From Pseudoalteromonas rubra (lineage in GTDB: Bacteria; Pseudomonadota; Gammaproteobacteria; Enterobacterales; Alteromonadaceae), in assembly GCF_000967655.1 (NCBI RefSeq), contig NZ_JXYA01000036.1:1-64000 (forward strand): a DNA stretch of 64,000 nt, given 5' to 3'. Positions within the stretch are counted from its first letter, which is position 1, and every line of letters begins with the position of its first letter. The notes beneath the pieces are model-generated. The model had not been told where the DNA came from. It worked only from the letters and a program-made list of their open reading frames with translations, and made no database searches. Position numbers and translations under genes: made by a program. This document shows, one piece after another, positions 37,189 through 47,717 of the stretch.

Positions 37189-37927
37189 TATTGTTATCCT
37201 GAGGGGTCGGTGTACGTGAATACAGTTTGGCCAGTAACAGGCCAAGTTCAAACAACAGTGCCATGGGGACCGCCAGCAGTGTTTGCGATAACACATCTGG
37301 CGGGGTTAAAAACATAGCGACTACAAATACCCCCACGACGATATAGGGGCGCTTTTGTGCCAGGCTCTCGGTGGTTGTGACGCCACTCCAGCACAGCAAC
37401 ATAATGGCGACCGGAATTTCAAACGCGACGCCAAAGGCAAAAAACAGCTTTAAAATGAATCCCAAATAACTACTGATGTCTGGTGAAAGGGTCATCATAT
37501 CGGGGCCTACGGCGGTAAAAAAGCCGAGTATGATGGGCATCACGACAAAATAACAAAAGGCGATCCCGCCGTAAAACAGCAGGATACTGGACAGCAGGAT
37601 GGGCATCAGCATACGTTTTTCGTGCTGATACAAGCCGGGCGCCAGGAATCCCCAGATCTGATGCAGGATCATGGGCACTGCCAGAAACAGCGACACAAAG
37701 AGGGTCAGTTTAAAAGGGGCAAAAAACGGGGCCGTGACATCCGTGGCTATCATAGTGCTGTTTGCAGGTAAGCTCTCAACCAGAGGTGCAGCTACAAACG
37801 CGTAGATATCATTGGCAAAATAGACCAAAGAAACGAAGATGACTAAGATACTCAGCAGTGCCTTGATCAGGCGGTTTCTCAGCTCAATAAGGTGGCCAAT
37901 AAAGCCACTGTTTGTCATATCTGACAT
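37181..37927 (-). CDS. tatC: Sec-independent translocase subunit TatC
   Basis: 248 residues with six predicted membrane helices. The cytosolic start ends in HLIELRNRLIKA (ELRxR motif that reads twin-arginine signals). The loop APFFAPFKLTLF and the late FLTPPDVLSQ are conserved. It recognises folded substrates carrying twin-arginine signal peptides and recruits TatA. Preceded by tatB with an 18-bp gap. Confidence 0.96.
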   Translation of the reverse strand: MSDMTNSGFIGHLIELRNRLIKALLSILVIFVSLVYFANDIYAFVAAPLVESLPANSTMIATDVTAPFFAPFKLTLFVSLFLAVPMILHQIWGFLAPGLYQHEKRMLMPILLSSILLFYGGIAFCYFVVMPIILGFFTAVGPDMMTLSPDISSYLGFILKLFFAFGVAFEIPVAIMLLCWSGVTTTESLAQKRPYIVVGVFVVAMFLTPPDVLSQTLLAVPMALLFELGLLLAKLYSRTPTPQDNNNE

Positions 37928-37945
37928 GCAAAAACTCGTAAACGG

Positions 37946-38278
37946 TTAGTTTTGAGAGGATGGATCTTTATCGTTTTTCGACGCATCTGGAGACTTGCTA
38001 TAGCTGTGGCGCACAGACTCTGCCGCGCGTTGCAACTCTTCAACCGACTGCTTGAGGCCCGGAGAAATATTATCCAGGCCCTGCTCTTCGGCTTTTTTCA
38101 GGTTGCTATGCAACTCGTGGACTCTCAGTTCTTCGCTCACTTCCGCTTTGACGGAGTTCGCAACCGATTTGACCGTGTTGATCCAACGGCTGACCGTTCT
38201 GATTGCAACCGGCAGGCGCTCTGGCCCAAGTACCACCAGGCCAACGATCAGCACTACGACGAGTTCCCACATCCCCAT
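37946..38278 (-). CDS. tatB: Sec-independent translocase subunit TatB
   Basis: 110 residues. One N-terminal helix (about 3-22), then GPERLPVAIRTVSRW, the TatB/A signature hinge and amphipathic helix. The acidic, charged tail lacks order. The start is slightly shorter than in E. coli (MGMWELVVV rather than a longer MFDIG form). Partner of TatC in substrate binding. Confidence 0.93.
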   Translation of the reverse strand: MGMWELVVVLIVGLVVLGPERLPVAIRTVSRWINTVKSVANSVKAEVSEELRVHELHSNLKKAEEQGLDNISPGLKQSVEELQRAAESVRHSYSKSPDASKNDKDPSSQN

Positions 38279-38284
38279 GTCAGA

Positions 38285-38530
38285 TCACACCTTGTCTTTT
38301 TCTTTTTCGCTGGTTGTTTTAGCTTGTGCAGCCTGATCAGTCAGCTGTTCTTTGCTATCCGTTTTATCCGACTTTTTTTCTTCTTCGTCTTCAGAAACTG
38401 CGTTCTTAAAGCCCTTTACCGCATTGCCCAAGTCACTGCCAATACCACGCAGTTTTTTCGTCCCGAATAAAAGCACGATAATGGCCAGAATGATAAGCAA
38501 CTGCCAAATACTGATACCACCAAAACCCAT
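38285..38530 (-). CDS. tatA: Sec-independent translocase subunit TatA
   Basis: 81 residues. [20 protein letters not shown] is the membrane helix, [14 protein letters not shown] the amphipathic helix, followed by an acidic/lysine tail. Forms the size-fitting pore of the Tat system. Six bases separate it from tatB. Confidence 0.95.
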   Translation of the reverse strand: MGFGGISIWQLLIILAIIVLLFGTKKLRGIGSDLGNAVKGFKNAVSEDEEEKKSDKTDSKEQLTDQAAQAKTTSEKEKDKV

Positions 38531-38590
38531 GTCTACTCCATTTAATGTGTTATTGAATTAAGAAAGATTATACGCCGAGTGTGTAAAATA

Positions 38591-40201
38591 TCACCCTGTT
38601 TTGCGCCATGCTTTAATAAATATTGCAATTGCCAGTGTTGCGCAGACGCTGCTGGCCAGTTGGCGTTCGTCAATAAAGCATAAACCGGCCACGATAGTAA
38701 GCGCTGCGGCGGCGATGCCAAGCAGTAATGCACGTGTGTCTGTGGGGCGTTGCTGCGTAACGGGGGGCCCCTGGCGCTGGCTGCGTTTTAAATTCTGATA
38801 AATTAGATCGGGCAGCTCGGGCATTTTTTCGGCCCAAAATGGCAAATTGGTATAGAGCTTTTTTGCCACTGCCAGTGGCCCGACTTGATCCTGCACCCAT
38901 TTTTCTAAAAAGGGTTTTGCGGTTTTCCACAGATCCAGTTGCGGATAAAGCTGTCTGCCCAGGCCTTCAACATACAACAGGGTTTTCTGTAACAGCACCA
39001 GCTGGGGTTGCACTTCCATGTTAAAGCGCCGTGCGGTATTGAACAGATTGACCAGTACGTGACCGAACGAAATCTCGGCCAGCGGCTTATTAAAGATAGG
39101 CTCGCACACCGTGCGAATGGCAAATTCGAACTCCTCGACACAGGTGTCCGCCGGCACCCAACCAGAGTCAACGTGTAGCTGAGCAACCTGGCGATAATCC
39201 CGGTTGAAAAAGGCGATGAAGTTTTCTGCCAGATAGCGTTTGTCTTCGCGGTTCAACGTGCCCACAATGCCGCAGTCAATACCAATATACTGGGGGTTGT
39301 GGGGGTTTTCGCGCGACACAAAAATATTGCCCGGATGCATGTCGGCATGAAAAAAGCTGTCACGAAATACCTGGGTAAAGAACACTTCAACACCGCGCTC
39401 AGCCAGCACTTTCATGTTGGTGCCCTGCGCCAGCAGCGCTTCGGTATCCGACACCGGAATGCCGTAAATGCGCTCCATAACCAGCACATTGCGTCTTGAA
39501 TAATCGCTGTATACTTCTGGAATATACAAAGAGGCCGAGCCTTCAAAATTGCGTCTCAGCTGGATGGCATTGGCCGCTTCGCGCATTAAATCGAGCTCAT
39601 CGAGCAGCGTTTTACGGTATTCCCGCACCACTTCAACCGGGCGCAGACGACGTCCGGCGCTGATGAGGCCTGCCAGCAGACGGGCAAAGCGTTCCATCAA
39701 AGACAAGTCTGCCAGGATCTGTTTCTCGATATTGGGTCGAATGACTTTAACGACCACTTCTCTAAGTTGATCGTCGACCAGCAGCTTGGCGCAGTGCACC
39801 TGAGCGATGGAGGCTGAAGCCAGTGGGGTTTGCTCAAATTCGACAAAACAGTCGTCGATGCTGTCCAGCCCCAGTGCTTTTTCTATCAGCGCCTGTGCCT
39901 GCTCGCCGGGAAACGGTGCCACTTTATCCTGCAGCAGGGCGAGTTCTTCGGCAATATCCGGCGGCAGCAGGTCGCGTCGTGTGGATAACATCTGGCCAAA
40001 CTTGATCCACACCGGCCCTAAGGTTTGCAGGGCCAGTCTGAGCCGCGCACCCACGGGTTTGTCGCGATGCTGGTTGGGTAGCCAGAACAGGCTGCGTCTT
40101 ATCGCCCGGGCATACCAGGGTTGTTTTTGCCTGGGGAGCAGATCATCCAGGCCATAATTAAGAAACGTTTTACCGATTTGATACAGACGAGCGATGGACA
40201 A
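38591..40201 (-). CDS. ubiB: Ubiquinone biosynthesis regulatory kinase-like protein UbiB
   Basis: 536 residues from a TTG start at 40201, chosen because AAGGAG lies 6 bases upstream and the product then begins [16 protein letters not shown], like other UbiB proteins. [16 protein letters not shown] is the KxGQ motif and ASIAQVHCA the Ala-rich loop; HADMHPGN and GIDCGIVG are the atypical kinase loops. Two C-terminal membrane helices (about 490-530) anchor it. It supports aerobic coenzyme Q production in the inner membrane. Confidence 0.95.
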   Translation of the reverse strand: MSIARLYQIGKTFLNYGLDDLLPRQKQPWYARAIRRSLFWLPNQHRDKPVGARLRLALQTLGPVWIKFGQMLSTRRDLLPPDIAEELALLQDKVAPFPGEQAQALIEKALGLDSIDDCFVEFEQTPLASASIAQVHCAKLLVDDQLREVVVKVIRPNIEKQILADLSLMERFARLLAGLISAGRRLRPVEVVREYRKTLLDELDLMREAANAIQLRRNFEGSASLYIPEVYSDYSRRNVLVMERIYGIPVSDTEALLAQGTNMKVLAERGVEVFFTQVFRDSFFHADMHPGNIFVSRENPHNPQYIGIDCGIVGTLNREDKRYLAENFIAFFNRDYRQVAQLHVDSGWVPADTCVEEFEFAIRTVCEPIFNKPLAEISFGHVLVNLFNTARRFNMEVQPQLVLLQKTLLYVEGLGRQLYPQLDLWKTAKPFLEKWVQDQVGPLAVAKKLYTNLPFWAEKMPELPDLIYQNLKRSQRQGPPVTQQRPTDTRALLLGIAAAALTIVAGLCFIDERQLASSVCATLAIAIFIKAWRKTG

Positions 40202-40211
40202 ATCCAGCTCC

Positions 40212-40829
40212 TTATAATTCGCTGAGTGCGTTGATGCGTTGTTCCAGGGCGGCAAGTTGTTGTGCCAGCTGTCGCGTATGAGTTTTGAACTGGCGAACTT
40301 CCAGTGGATGAACGGCGACGTTCAGTTCGTCCTGACACAGTTGCGTGACCGTGCGCTTGAGTATGCCGAGGTGGCTGGCACCGCGTTGTTTGGCCCGTTC
40401 GCATTGTGCGACCAACAGTTGAGCAGGGGCATCGCCAAGATGATTGGACAGGTGCTCGGCCCAGTCGATATTCAGGCCTGCAAAGGCTTTACTGTAACTT
40501 TGGGCCAGCTGTAAATCCCCTTCCAGGTCCAGTTTTTCTTCCCGGATCAGGCGCGTAAGCTGACTGGGGTCGGAGAGTTCCTGAAGCGTCGATAAGGTCG
40601 TGGTAATGTGGCAGTCGGCCTGATCCTGGTAATTTCCGTAAACGAAACAGCGTGCTTTGCCCTGCTGTTCGCCGACATAATGCAGTGCGCAGCACAGCTC
40701 AAGATCGGTCAGGGTGACCGCCAGCGTTTTATGCTGTGTGGCAGCCAGCTGAACAGCCAGAGCCGGTTCTTTGTTCAGCAGCTGTTCCAGTGCACTTTCA
40801 GCAACGGCTGTGAGCAGCGTGATCCACAT
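40212..40829 (-). CDS. ubiJ: Ubiquinone accessory factor UbiJ (SCP2-like)
   Basis: 205 residues. N-terminal SCP2-type lipid-binding region (about 20-110, [35 protein letters not shown]) and a helical C-terminus with a coiled coil (about 165-205). UbiJ and UbiK organise the soluble Ubi complex. Position between ubiE and ubiB matches E. coli. Confidence 0.9.
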   Translation of the reverse strand: MWITLLTAVAESALEQLLNKEPALAVQLAATQHKTLAVTLTDLELCCALHYVGEQQGKARCFVYGNYQDQADCHITTTLSTLQELSDPSQLTRLIREEKLDLEGDLQLAQSYSKAFAGLNIDWAEHLSNHLGDAPAQLLVAQCERAKQRGASHLGILKRTVTQLCQDELNVAVHPLEVRQFKTHTRQLAQQLAALEQRINALSEL

Positions 40830-40851
40830 ACGGTTTCCCTTGTCTTTGTAA

Positions 40852-41607
40852 TTAGAATTTAAAGCCCCGGTGCAGTGCCACGATGCCGCCGGTCAGATTC
40901 TGGTAGCTTGCCTGTTCAAATCCGGCTTCTTCCATCATTGACTTCAGCGTTTCCTGATCCGGGTGCATACGGATTGACTCCGCCAGGTAACGATAAGATT
41001 CACTGTCGTTGGCAACCAGCTTGCCCATGGTTGGCAAAATGTTGAACGAGTAAAAGTCGTAGAGTTTAGACAGTGCTTCGTTGTCGGTTTTTGAAAATTC
41101 CAGTACCAACAAACGGCCACCGGGCTTCAGTACTCGGTACATAGAGCGCAGCGCTTTGTCTTTGTCGGTGACGTTACGCAGGCCAAAAGCAATGGTGATC
41201 ACATCCAGGCTGTTGTCCGGGAAGGGCAGGGCTTCGGCATTCATCTGCACATATTCGATATTGCCAACTCGGCCCAGATCGCGCAGTTTGTCGCGGCCAA
41301 CCCGCAGCATAGAGTCGTTGATATCGCCCAGAATAACCTGGCCTGATTCACCCACGAGTTCACTGAACTTCGCGGTCAGGTCACCCGTGCCACCGGCCAG
41401 ATCCAGGACTTTATGGCCCTGTCGGACACCTGAGCAGGCAATGGTCTGACGCTTCCAAAGGCGATGGATCCCGAATGACATCAGGTCATTCATCACATCA
41501 TATTTTGCAGCCACGGAGTGGAAAACGTCGGCCACCATGGAGGCCTTTTCCTGAGTTGCTACTGTTTTATAGCCAAAATGAGTGGTGTCGCGATTTGCTT
41601 CTTTCAT
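40852..41607 (-). CDS. ubiE: Ubiquinone/menaquinone methyltransferase UbiE
   Basis: 251 residues. [20 protein letters not shown] and [16 protein letters not shown] (SAM site) and [18 protein letters not shown] are UbiE signatures. It C-methylates demethoxy-quinone and demethylmenaquinone intermediates. First gene of the ubiE-J-B run. Confidence 0.96.
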   Translation of the reverse strand: MKEANRDTTHFGYKTVATQEKASMVADVFHSVAAKYDVMNDLMSFGIHRLWKRQTIACSGVRQGHKVLDLAGGTGDLTAKFSELVGESGQVILGDINDSMLRVGRDKLRDLGRVGNIEYVQMNAEALPFPDNSLDVITIAFGLRNVTDKDKALRSMYRVLKPGGRLLVLEFSKTDNEALSKLYDFYSFNILPTMGKLVANDSESYRYLAESIRMHPDQETLKSMMEEAGFEQASYQNLTGGIVALHRGFKF

Positions 41608-41748
41608 GTGTGTTGTTTGTGCCGGATCTGGGTGTCAATAGTGTACTTGATAGCACTCAGTGAGCGCAATCGGTGTCAGCAATTTAAGCAGATTAATCAA
41701 CAGGCCATGATAGAGCGAACCGCAGTATAGCGGTGCTCAGTGGTAACC

Positions 41749-42822
41749 TTAATTCGGTGCAGAAATATAAAAGTTCTGACCCAGTGACTGGGCTTTTTTA
41801 GCGGCGAACGCGGCGCGCTGAGCCAGGGTATTAAAATCATGCTCAGGTTGATGCTGGGCAATGCCAATGGCCAGGTCGATGTCAGGAAAAGAGACATCGC
41901 CCTTGGCACTGACAAATTTCAGGCGGCTTACGCCGGTGCGGATCTTTTCTGCCACGACCTGAGCCGTGTCGGCTTCACAGTCGGCCAGTATAATGGTGAA
42001 CTCCTGTCTGCCCGTGCGCCCTGGCAAGCCGCTGTGTAGTACGTATTTTTTAATTCTTTTTGCCACCCGTTGCAGTACGGTTTCACCGACCACCTCGCCA
42101 AAGTCCTGGCTAAAGGCATCGAGATTTTCGACCAACACCGAAATGGCGCAGATGGACTTGTCCTGAGTCAGCCATAGCTGGGTTTTGTGGCCCAGATAAT
42201 GGCGCTTATAAAGTCCGGTTTGCGGGTCTAAAATGCGTTGCTTGCGAAGCAAAAGTAGTTGCTTTTGCTGCTTTTCATGTAGCTCACGGGCCTTGCGCAG
42301 GGCGTTTTTAAACTGCTGGTGCTGCTTAAGCAATTGATCAGTATGGACACTCAGGTCGCTCAGAGCCGCCCGGGTTTTGATCACATTGTGCTCATCCAGA
42401 TTATGAATACAGTGACTTACCTGTCTGGCAAAGCCGATCAGGCTCTGCTGGGATTGCTGCGCCGAGTCATTGAGATGATCTATCATGCCGCCGACTTGCT
42501 GAACCAGTGCCGCTTCGGTCTGATGTTCTTTTTGCAGAAACTCGTAATACAGCTGCTCGATATAGATGCTGTCGATACTGACGCGATTGCGCAGGTCACG
42601 GTCCAGGCGCTCATTCAGCTCGCGGTGGGTCTGACTGATATAGACATAGCCAATGTGATAATTCAGTGGGGTAGGCGGCAGCTGATTCTGTTCCAGAAAC
42701 TGACAAACTTTAGTCATTTTTTCTTGTGCTATTGCCATGGGATCATGGAACATCATTTTATTTACCACAATAATCAGTTGCTGTTGTACATCTCTTAGCG
42801 CGCCCGATATGGCACTTACCAC
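41749..42822 (-). CDS. GGDEF-domain protein with degenerate signature
   Basis: 357 residues if started at the GTG 42822; an ATG near 42756 or 42753 is an alternative with no better site. The N-terminal helical region (about 30-180) with an HE/KQ-rich coiled coil precedes a GGDEF-like domain (about 195-350). The signature reads GRQEF (near 273) instead of GG(D/E)EF, losing the acidic metal ligand. Diguanylate cyclase activity is therefore unlikely; it may bind nucleotide or partners. Cytoplasmic. Confidence 0.8.
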   Translation of the reverse strand: MVSAISGALRDVQQQLIIVVNKMMFHDPMAIAQEKMTKVCQFLEQNQLPPTPLNYHIGYVYISQTHRELNERLDRDLRNRVSIDSIYIEQLYYEFLQKEHQTEAALVQQVGGMIDHLNDSAQQSQQSLIGFARQVSHCIHNLDEHNVIKTRAALSDLSVHTDQLLKQHQQFKNALRKARELHEKQQKQLLLLRKQRILDPQTGLYKRHYLGHKTQLWLTQDKSICAISVLVENLDAFSQDFGEVVGETVLQRVAKRIKKYVLHSGLPGRTGRQEFTIILADCEADTAQVVAEKIRTGVSRLKFVSAKGDVSFPDIDLAIGIAQHQPEHDFNTLAQRAAFAAKKAQSLGQNFYISAPN

Positions 42823-43076
42823 GCTGCCGGTTTCGCTGCGGCTACATTAATCGCTCTCCTGGGTTTTGCAAAGCAAAAATCAGCGCAATGAGACAAATTT
42901 ATGGCTTTTTCTACGCCATTGCTGAATAAATAGGCACTTTTTCGCTGTGCCCTGGCTGATGTGATACAGCGGCACCACTGGTATCAATCGACCACTGGTC
43001 GTATTAAGTTGCAAGCCCTTCATCGGCATGATTAGGTGTTGCGTAAATTTCACAAGATTGTTAAAGGAACACACTC

Positions 43077-44840
43077 GTGAGCACCTCACTTAAAACGACT
43101 TTATCCCGCTCTTTGTGCGCAGTGACGCTGGCACTGGGTCTGGCAGGATGTGAACTGACTCAAGTCAGTGCCGATCAGCAATTCACCACTGTGGTTCAGC
43201 AGGTGATGACCTTTCGCGGCGACAATGAGACGCGCATGCAAGCCCATTTACCGGACCTGAGTGCAGAAAATCTGGCCGAGAAAAACGCAGAACGCGTGGC
43301 GTTTTTACAACGTTTAGACGCGCTGGATAAAGCAAAATTGAGTGAAGAAAATCGAATTAACCTGACTATTTTGCGCGCCCAAGTCCAGGATCAGGTCGAC
43401 CGCTACCGTTTCAAAGCCCATTATATGCCGCTTAAGTCGGAAAGCGGTTTTCACAGCAGCCTGCCCTGGCTGTTCGGTGATGTGGACCTGAGCACGCCTG
43501 AGGGATATGACCTGTATCTGCAAAAACTCGCTCAGGTACCGCGTTATTTTGCGCAAAATATGGCCTGGATGCGTGAAGGCCTGGCCATTGGGCTAACCCA
43601 GCCAAAGGCAGTGCTGGCTGGCTATGAAGAGTCGATAACGGCATTTATTGTTGATGATGTGACGCAGTCGCAGTTTTTCAGGCCTTTTGCAAAGAATCAG
43701 CATAATTTGCCTGCGTCTGAGTTTGCAGCGATCCAGGCACGGGCAAAAGCGGTACTGGCAGAGCAGGTGATCCCAGCGTATCGCGACTATCTGACGTTTT
43801 TCGTCGAGCAGTATCGCCCCGGTGCCCGTGATGACATTGGTATTTCCAGCACTCCTAATGGCGTTGAGTTTTACCGCAACCGTACGGCGCACTTCACCAC
43901 CACCGAAATGACTCCGAAAGAGATCCATGAGCTGGGACTGAAAGAGGTTGCCAGGATCAAGGGCGAGATGATGGAGATCATTAAGCAGACTGAATTTGAC
44001 GGCAGCTTTGCTGAGTTTGTACAATTTTTGAGAACCGATCCGCAATTTTATGCCAGCAGTGCACAAGAGTTATTGAAAGAAGCCGCTTATATTGCGAAGA
44101 AAATGGATGCGCAGCTGCCTAAGCTGTTTCATACTCTGCCGCGCCGCCCTTATGGTGTTGCGCCAGTACCCGATGCGATTGCACCTAAATACACCACAGG
44201 GCGGTATGTGGGCGCAAGCAAAGACACAGATGCGGGTTATTACTGGGTTAATACCTATGCCTTAAATAAGCGTCCCCTGTATGTGCTTGAGGCCCTGACT
44301 CTGCACGAAGCAGTCCCTGGTCACCATTTGCAAATCTCACTGAATCAGGAATTAGACTATCTGCCAGATTATCGTCGTGAGTCTTATATCTCGGCATTTG
44401 GTGAGGGCTGGGGACTGTACGCTGAGTATCTGGGCCTGGAAGCGGGTTTTTATCAGGACCCTTACAGCAATTTTGGTCGTCTGACCTATGAAATGTGGCG
44501 TGCTGCGCGCCTGGTTGTGGATACCGGTATGCACATGTATGGCTGGAGCCGCGAGCGGGCGATGAACTTTATGCGCGATAATACGGCTTTATCACTGCAC
44601 AATGTGAAGACAGAAACAGACCGTTATATTTCCTGGCCGGGTCAGGCACTGTCTTACAAAGTGGGTGAGCTGACGATTAAACGCTTGCGCGCCAAGGCCG
44701 AAGCGGCGCTGGGGACTGACTTTGATATTCGTGAGTTCCATCACCAGATCCTGCGCCATGGTTCTGTGCCGTTAAGTGTGCTGGAAACGCAGATCGATAA
44801 GTATATAGCGTCGGCGCAACGCGCCACTCAGGCCGGTTAA
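43077..44840 (+). CDS. DUF885 family lipoprotein, putative metallopeptidase
   Basis: 587 residues from a GTG with AAAGGA upstream. Lipobox LGLAGC (Cys near 25). The body is the DUF885 fold with HEAVPGHHLQISLNQE (HExxxGHH, zinc-type), and downstream GEGWGLYAEYLG. The family resembles gluzincin peptidases but activity is not established. Envelope-located. Convergent with the next gene. Confidence 0.88.
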   Translation: MSTSLKTTLSRSLCAVTLALGLAGCELTQVSADQQFTTVVQQVMTFRGDNETRMQAHLPDLSAENLAEKNAERVAFLQRLDALDKAKLSEENRINLTILRAQVQDQVDRYRFKAHYMPLKSESGFHSSLPWLFGDVDLSTPEGYDLYLQKLAQVPRYFAQNMAWMREGLAIGLTQPKAVLAGYEESITAFIVDDVTQSQFFRPFAKNQHNLPASEFAAIQARAKAVLAEQVIPAYRDYLTFFVEQYRPGARDDIGISSTPNGVEFYRNRTAHFTTTEMTPKEIHELGLKEVARIKGEMMEIIKQTEFDGSFAEFVQFLRTDPQFYASSAQELLKEAAYIAKKMDAQLPKLFHTLPRRPYGVAPVPDAIAPKYTTGRYVGASKDTDAGYYWVNTYALNKRPLYVLEALTLHEAVPGHHLQISLNQELDYLPDYRRESYISAFGEGWGLYAEYLGLEAGFYQDPYSNFGRLTYEMWRAARLVVDTGMHMYGWSRERAMNFMRDNTALSLHNVKTETDRYISWPGQALSYKVGELTIKRLRAKAEAALGTDFDIREFHHQILRHGSVPLSVLETQIDKYIASAQRATQAG

Positions 44841-44847
44841 CAGCCGA

Positions 44848-46059
44848 TCACAGTAATACGCTGATGATCAGCTGGTAGCAGGCGCTTTTGCTTTGACAGC
44901 TACGGGCGTGCAGGATCAACTGCTGCCCGACTTCCAGCGCCAGTCGCTGAGCGTGCAGTCGTGCCTGCGCATCTTCAATCTTATCCAGATCGCTTACCTG
45001 GGCCTGCCCTGTGATACGGCGGATCATTTCACTGCCACAGTAGCCAACGGCATCTTGCAAAGCTGCACGGACAAAGTGTTCAACATGATCTGCGGTCTTT
45101 GGTGTGTTGCCTGTGCCATGCTGTGCGCATAACTCGAACCATTGCTGTTCAAACTCACTCAAACAGATATCTATGGTGCGCAATAAGTAGGTATGCATAT
45201 CACGGCGTCTTGATGCTGCCTTGATGCGGCCGTGCTGGGAACAGAAGTTAAGCAGCAGATTGCCGATGAAACAGCCCAGATCTAAGCCGATGGGGCCAAA
45301 AAAAGCCAATTTCGGGTCGGTAAACTTGGTCGTTGTGTCATCAACAAACAGGCTGCCACTGTGGACATTACCATGCACCAGCGTCTGCGATGACGACTGA
45401 AAACTTTGCCTGAGTCGGGCGACAGCCAGTTTTAGTGCCGTGTTTTGGCGCAGCTTGTTGATTTCATTGTGTAGTGCATCCGGGTAGTGATTACGCGCTG
45501 AGTCCTGATATGGGTCATCAAAAAATACCGTTTCGGCGATGGAACGCATTTGTGGGTTGTTAAAAGACAGGAACAGTGCTTTTTTGCCCTCAGGTGTGAG
45601 GTAAAAGTCGCTGTGATAAAAACTGGTAGTGGCCAGATAGCGAGCGGCATCCCGGCCCAGGTTGGCAAAAGTGCGTCCGGCATTGAGTTCTGTGCGCAAG
45701 ACGTGCAGATGACCGAGGTCTTCCAGTATGATAATGGCCTGCTCACTATCATGGTGCAGCATTCTCACTGTTTGGGCCGGGCACACCTTGCCATGGCGAC
45801 GTAAGGTGCTTGCTTCAATACGCGCTCGCTCCAGCGCCTGAGGCCAGCTTGCTCCTGTGTCATGGGCATCTGGCCGGGCCTGCTTGAGGATCACACTGCG
45901 CTGATGCTGATCCGTGATGCGAAAAACCAGATACAGTTTGTCATTGCTAAATTTATTGCAGCTCAGGTTTGCATCCGGTGGGAACAGGTCCCCCTGATTA
46001 TTGATGTATTCAATGGCTCTGTCGTTATCAAACGCCTGATAAGCACTCATCCGGATCAT
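44848..46059 (-). CDS. MtnK-like kinase-fold protein lacking catalytic residues
   Basis: 403 residues, methylthioribose-kinase family fold. LVHGNVHSGSLFVDD corresponds to the family HGDLHTGSI loop, but the catalytic Asp is Asn231. TDPKLAFFGPIGLDLG corresponds to the DPE motif, with Glu replaced by Lys250. Both changes remove residues used for phosphate transfer and magnesium. N-terminal ATP-loop features are weak as well. Probably a pseudokinase or a protein with a new substrate. It sits opposite the methionine aminotransferase and amidase genes, which fits a methionine-salvage origin. Confidence 0.75.
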   Translation of the reverse strand: MIRMSAYQAFDNDRAIEYINNQGDLFPPDANLSCNKFSNDKLYLVFRITDQHQRSVILKQARPDAHDTGASWPQALERARIEASTLRRHGKVCPAQTVRMLHHDSEQAIIILEDLGHLHVLRTELNAGRTFANLGRDAARYLATTSFYHSDFYLTPEGKKALFLSFNNPQMRSIAETVFFDDPYQDSARNHYPDALHNEINKLRQNTALKLAVARLRQSFQSSSQTLVHGNVHSGSLFVDDTTTKFTDPKLAFFGPIGLDLGCFIGNLLLNFCSQHGRIKAASRRRDMHTYLLRTIDICLSEFEQQWFELCAQHGTGNTPKTADHVEHFVRAALQDAVGYCGSEMIRRITGQAQVSDLDKIEDAQARLHAQRLALEVGQQLILHARSCQSKSACYQLIISVLL

Positions 46060-46577
46060 CCACTCAGAATAAATTAAAGTGGAATTCTAAACCCTTAAAC
46101 GTTTGGAAGTCTATACATCCTTTGGTCTTGGTTTGGCCTAGTCTGGTCATTGAGTGTGCGTGGCTGGCAGTGTCATGAACTCCGTCTTGAAAGGCTTACA
46201 GGCTATTCCGCTGAGCAGCCTGTCATGATTCAAAGTGGATATCGACTTGTGTAAACGCAGCAGCTATAAGGTTTTGTGTGTTGTTATTCGAATGCGGGTC
46301 ATGAAAAATGCGGGTCAGGCTCAGCTGCCTTGAACGCTGGCCGTGACAACAAAGCTATGCTCTGCTCTAATGACAAAGTTGCCTTTGGTTGCCGGTACTT
46401 AGCTTTGTGCTCTGAGTCAGTGTCCGGCGTTTATCAGGGCATGTTTCGCTTGTGCTGATTGCATACGCTTACCTCTCACGAATAACATCGTGGATAACTT
46501 TAACCGGCTCCATTTTTATTTTAGGTACTGATAGTATCGCCTGAGCCGTGACACCACATATAAACGAGGAAAAGGTC
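46060..46577. other. 518-bp intergenic region upstream of the methionine aminotransferase
   Basis: It contains an 11-bp direct repeat AATGCGGGTCA at 46291-46301 and 46307-46317 and the divergent promoters. No riboswitch or small gene could be supported. Confidence 0.4.
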
Positions 46578-47717
46578 GTGGAAAGCAAATTACCTCATGT
46601 AGGCACCAGTATTTTTTCTAAGATGACCGCGCTGGCCAACCAGCATGGCGCACTGAATTTGTCTCAGGGTTTTCCTGAGTTTGACGCCCCGGAGCGTCTA
46701 AAACTGCGCCTGACCCAGCATGTCCAGGCAGGCATGAATCAGTATGCACCTTCACCGGGAATGCCGGCTTTACAGCAGCAGATAGCGTTGCTGGCAGAGC
46801 GTAAATATGGTGCTCAGGTTGATGCTGCGGCTCAGGTGACTGTGACCGCCGGGGCCACGGAGGCTCTGTTTGTAGCCATTCAGACGCTGGTGCGCCCGGG
46901 GGATGAAGTCATCGTGTTCGACCCGGCGTATGACTCATATGCGCCCGCCATTGAATTGGCCGGTGGTCGCAGTGTACATATCGCGCTGCGCTCCCCCGAT
47001 TACCGGATTGACTGGCAGCAGGTTGCAGCCGCTGTGACGACAAAAACGCGTGGGATTATTATCAATACACCCCACAACCCCAGTGCCAAGACATTAAAGG
47101 CTGCTGATATGGCGGCGCTAAAAGCACTGGTGGCCGAGCACGACCTGTATGTGATCAGTGATGAAGTGTATGAACATATCACCTTTGATGCGCAGCCACA
47201 TTTAAGTGCATTGCGTGACCCTACGCTGGCAGCGCGCGCTATGGTGGTGGCCAGCTTTGGTAAAACCTTCCATTGTACCGGCTGGAAGCTGGGGTATTGT
47301 ATTGCGCCTGAGGCACTCACCAGTGAGTTTCGTAAAATTCATCAGTATGTGACTTTCTCTTGCTTTACACCGGCGCAGCTGGCGCTGGCTGATATGCTCA
47401 ATGAAGAGCCGGAGCACGTGGATGCACTGGCTGATTTCTATCAGCACAAGCGCGATCTGCTGATTGAGGCACTGCAAAGCAGCCGCTTCACTATTCTCCC
47501 CAGCGAGGGCAGCTACTTCCTGTTGCTGGATTACAGCGCTATTTCGTCACTGGATGATGTCGGCTTTTGTGATTACCTGGTCGAAGCCATCGGTGTTGCC
47601 GCTATTCCGCTCAGTGTGTTTTATGCAGACGGTAGCTCAGATAAAGTGATCCGTTTGTGTTTTGCCAAAGAAGATAACACCTTACTGGAGGCCGCGAAGC
47701 GATTATGTCAACTTTAA
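46578..47717 (+). CDS. ybdL: Methionine aminotransferase, YbdL-like (PLP-dependent)
   Basis: 379 residues from the GTG at 46578, with GAGG 8 bases upstream; a GTG at 46548 is possible and adds 10 residues. Class I/II aminotransferase fold: NLSQGFPEFDAP, NTPHNPSAK, SDEVYEHITFD and the PLP-lysine loop ASFGKTFHCTGWKLGY. YbdL and its relatives transaminate methionine and the keto-acid KMTB in methionine salvage. Overlaps the amidase gene by 13 bp. Confidence 0.9.
   Translation: MESKLPHVGTSIFSKMTALANQHGALNLSQGFPEFDAPERLKLRLTQHVQAGMNQYAPSPGMPALQQQIALLAERKYGAQVDAAAQVTVTAGATEALFVAIQTLVRPGDEVIVFDPAYDSYAPAIELAGGRSVHIALRSPDYRIDWQQVAAAVTTKTRGIIINTPHNPSAKTLKAADMAALKALVAEHDLYVISDEVYEHITFDAQPHLSALRDPTLAARAMVVASFGKTFHCTGWKLGYCIAPEALTSEFRKIHQYVTFSCFTPAQLALADMLNEEPEHVDALADFYQHKRDLLIEALQSSRFTILPSEGSYFLLLDYSAISSLDDVGFCDYLVEAIGVAAIPLSVFYADGSSDKVIRLCFAKEDNTLLEAAKRLCQL

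Noticed and set aside
46060..46577. Possible SAM-type riboswitch or MetJ box upstream of the aminotransferase gene
   Set aside because: No consensus helix or tandem AGACGTCT boxes could be found; only half-matches that occur by chance.
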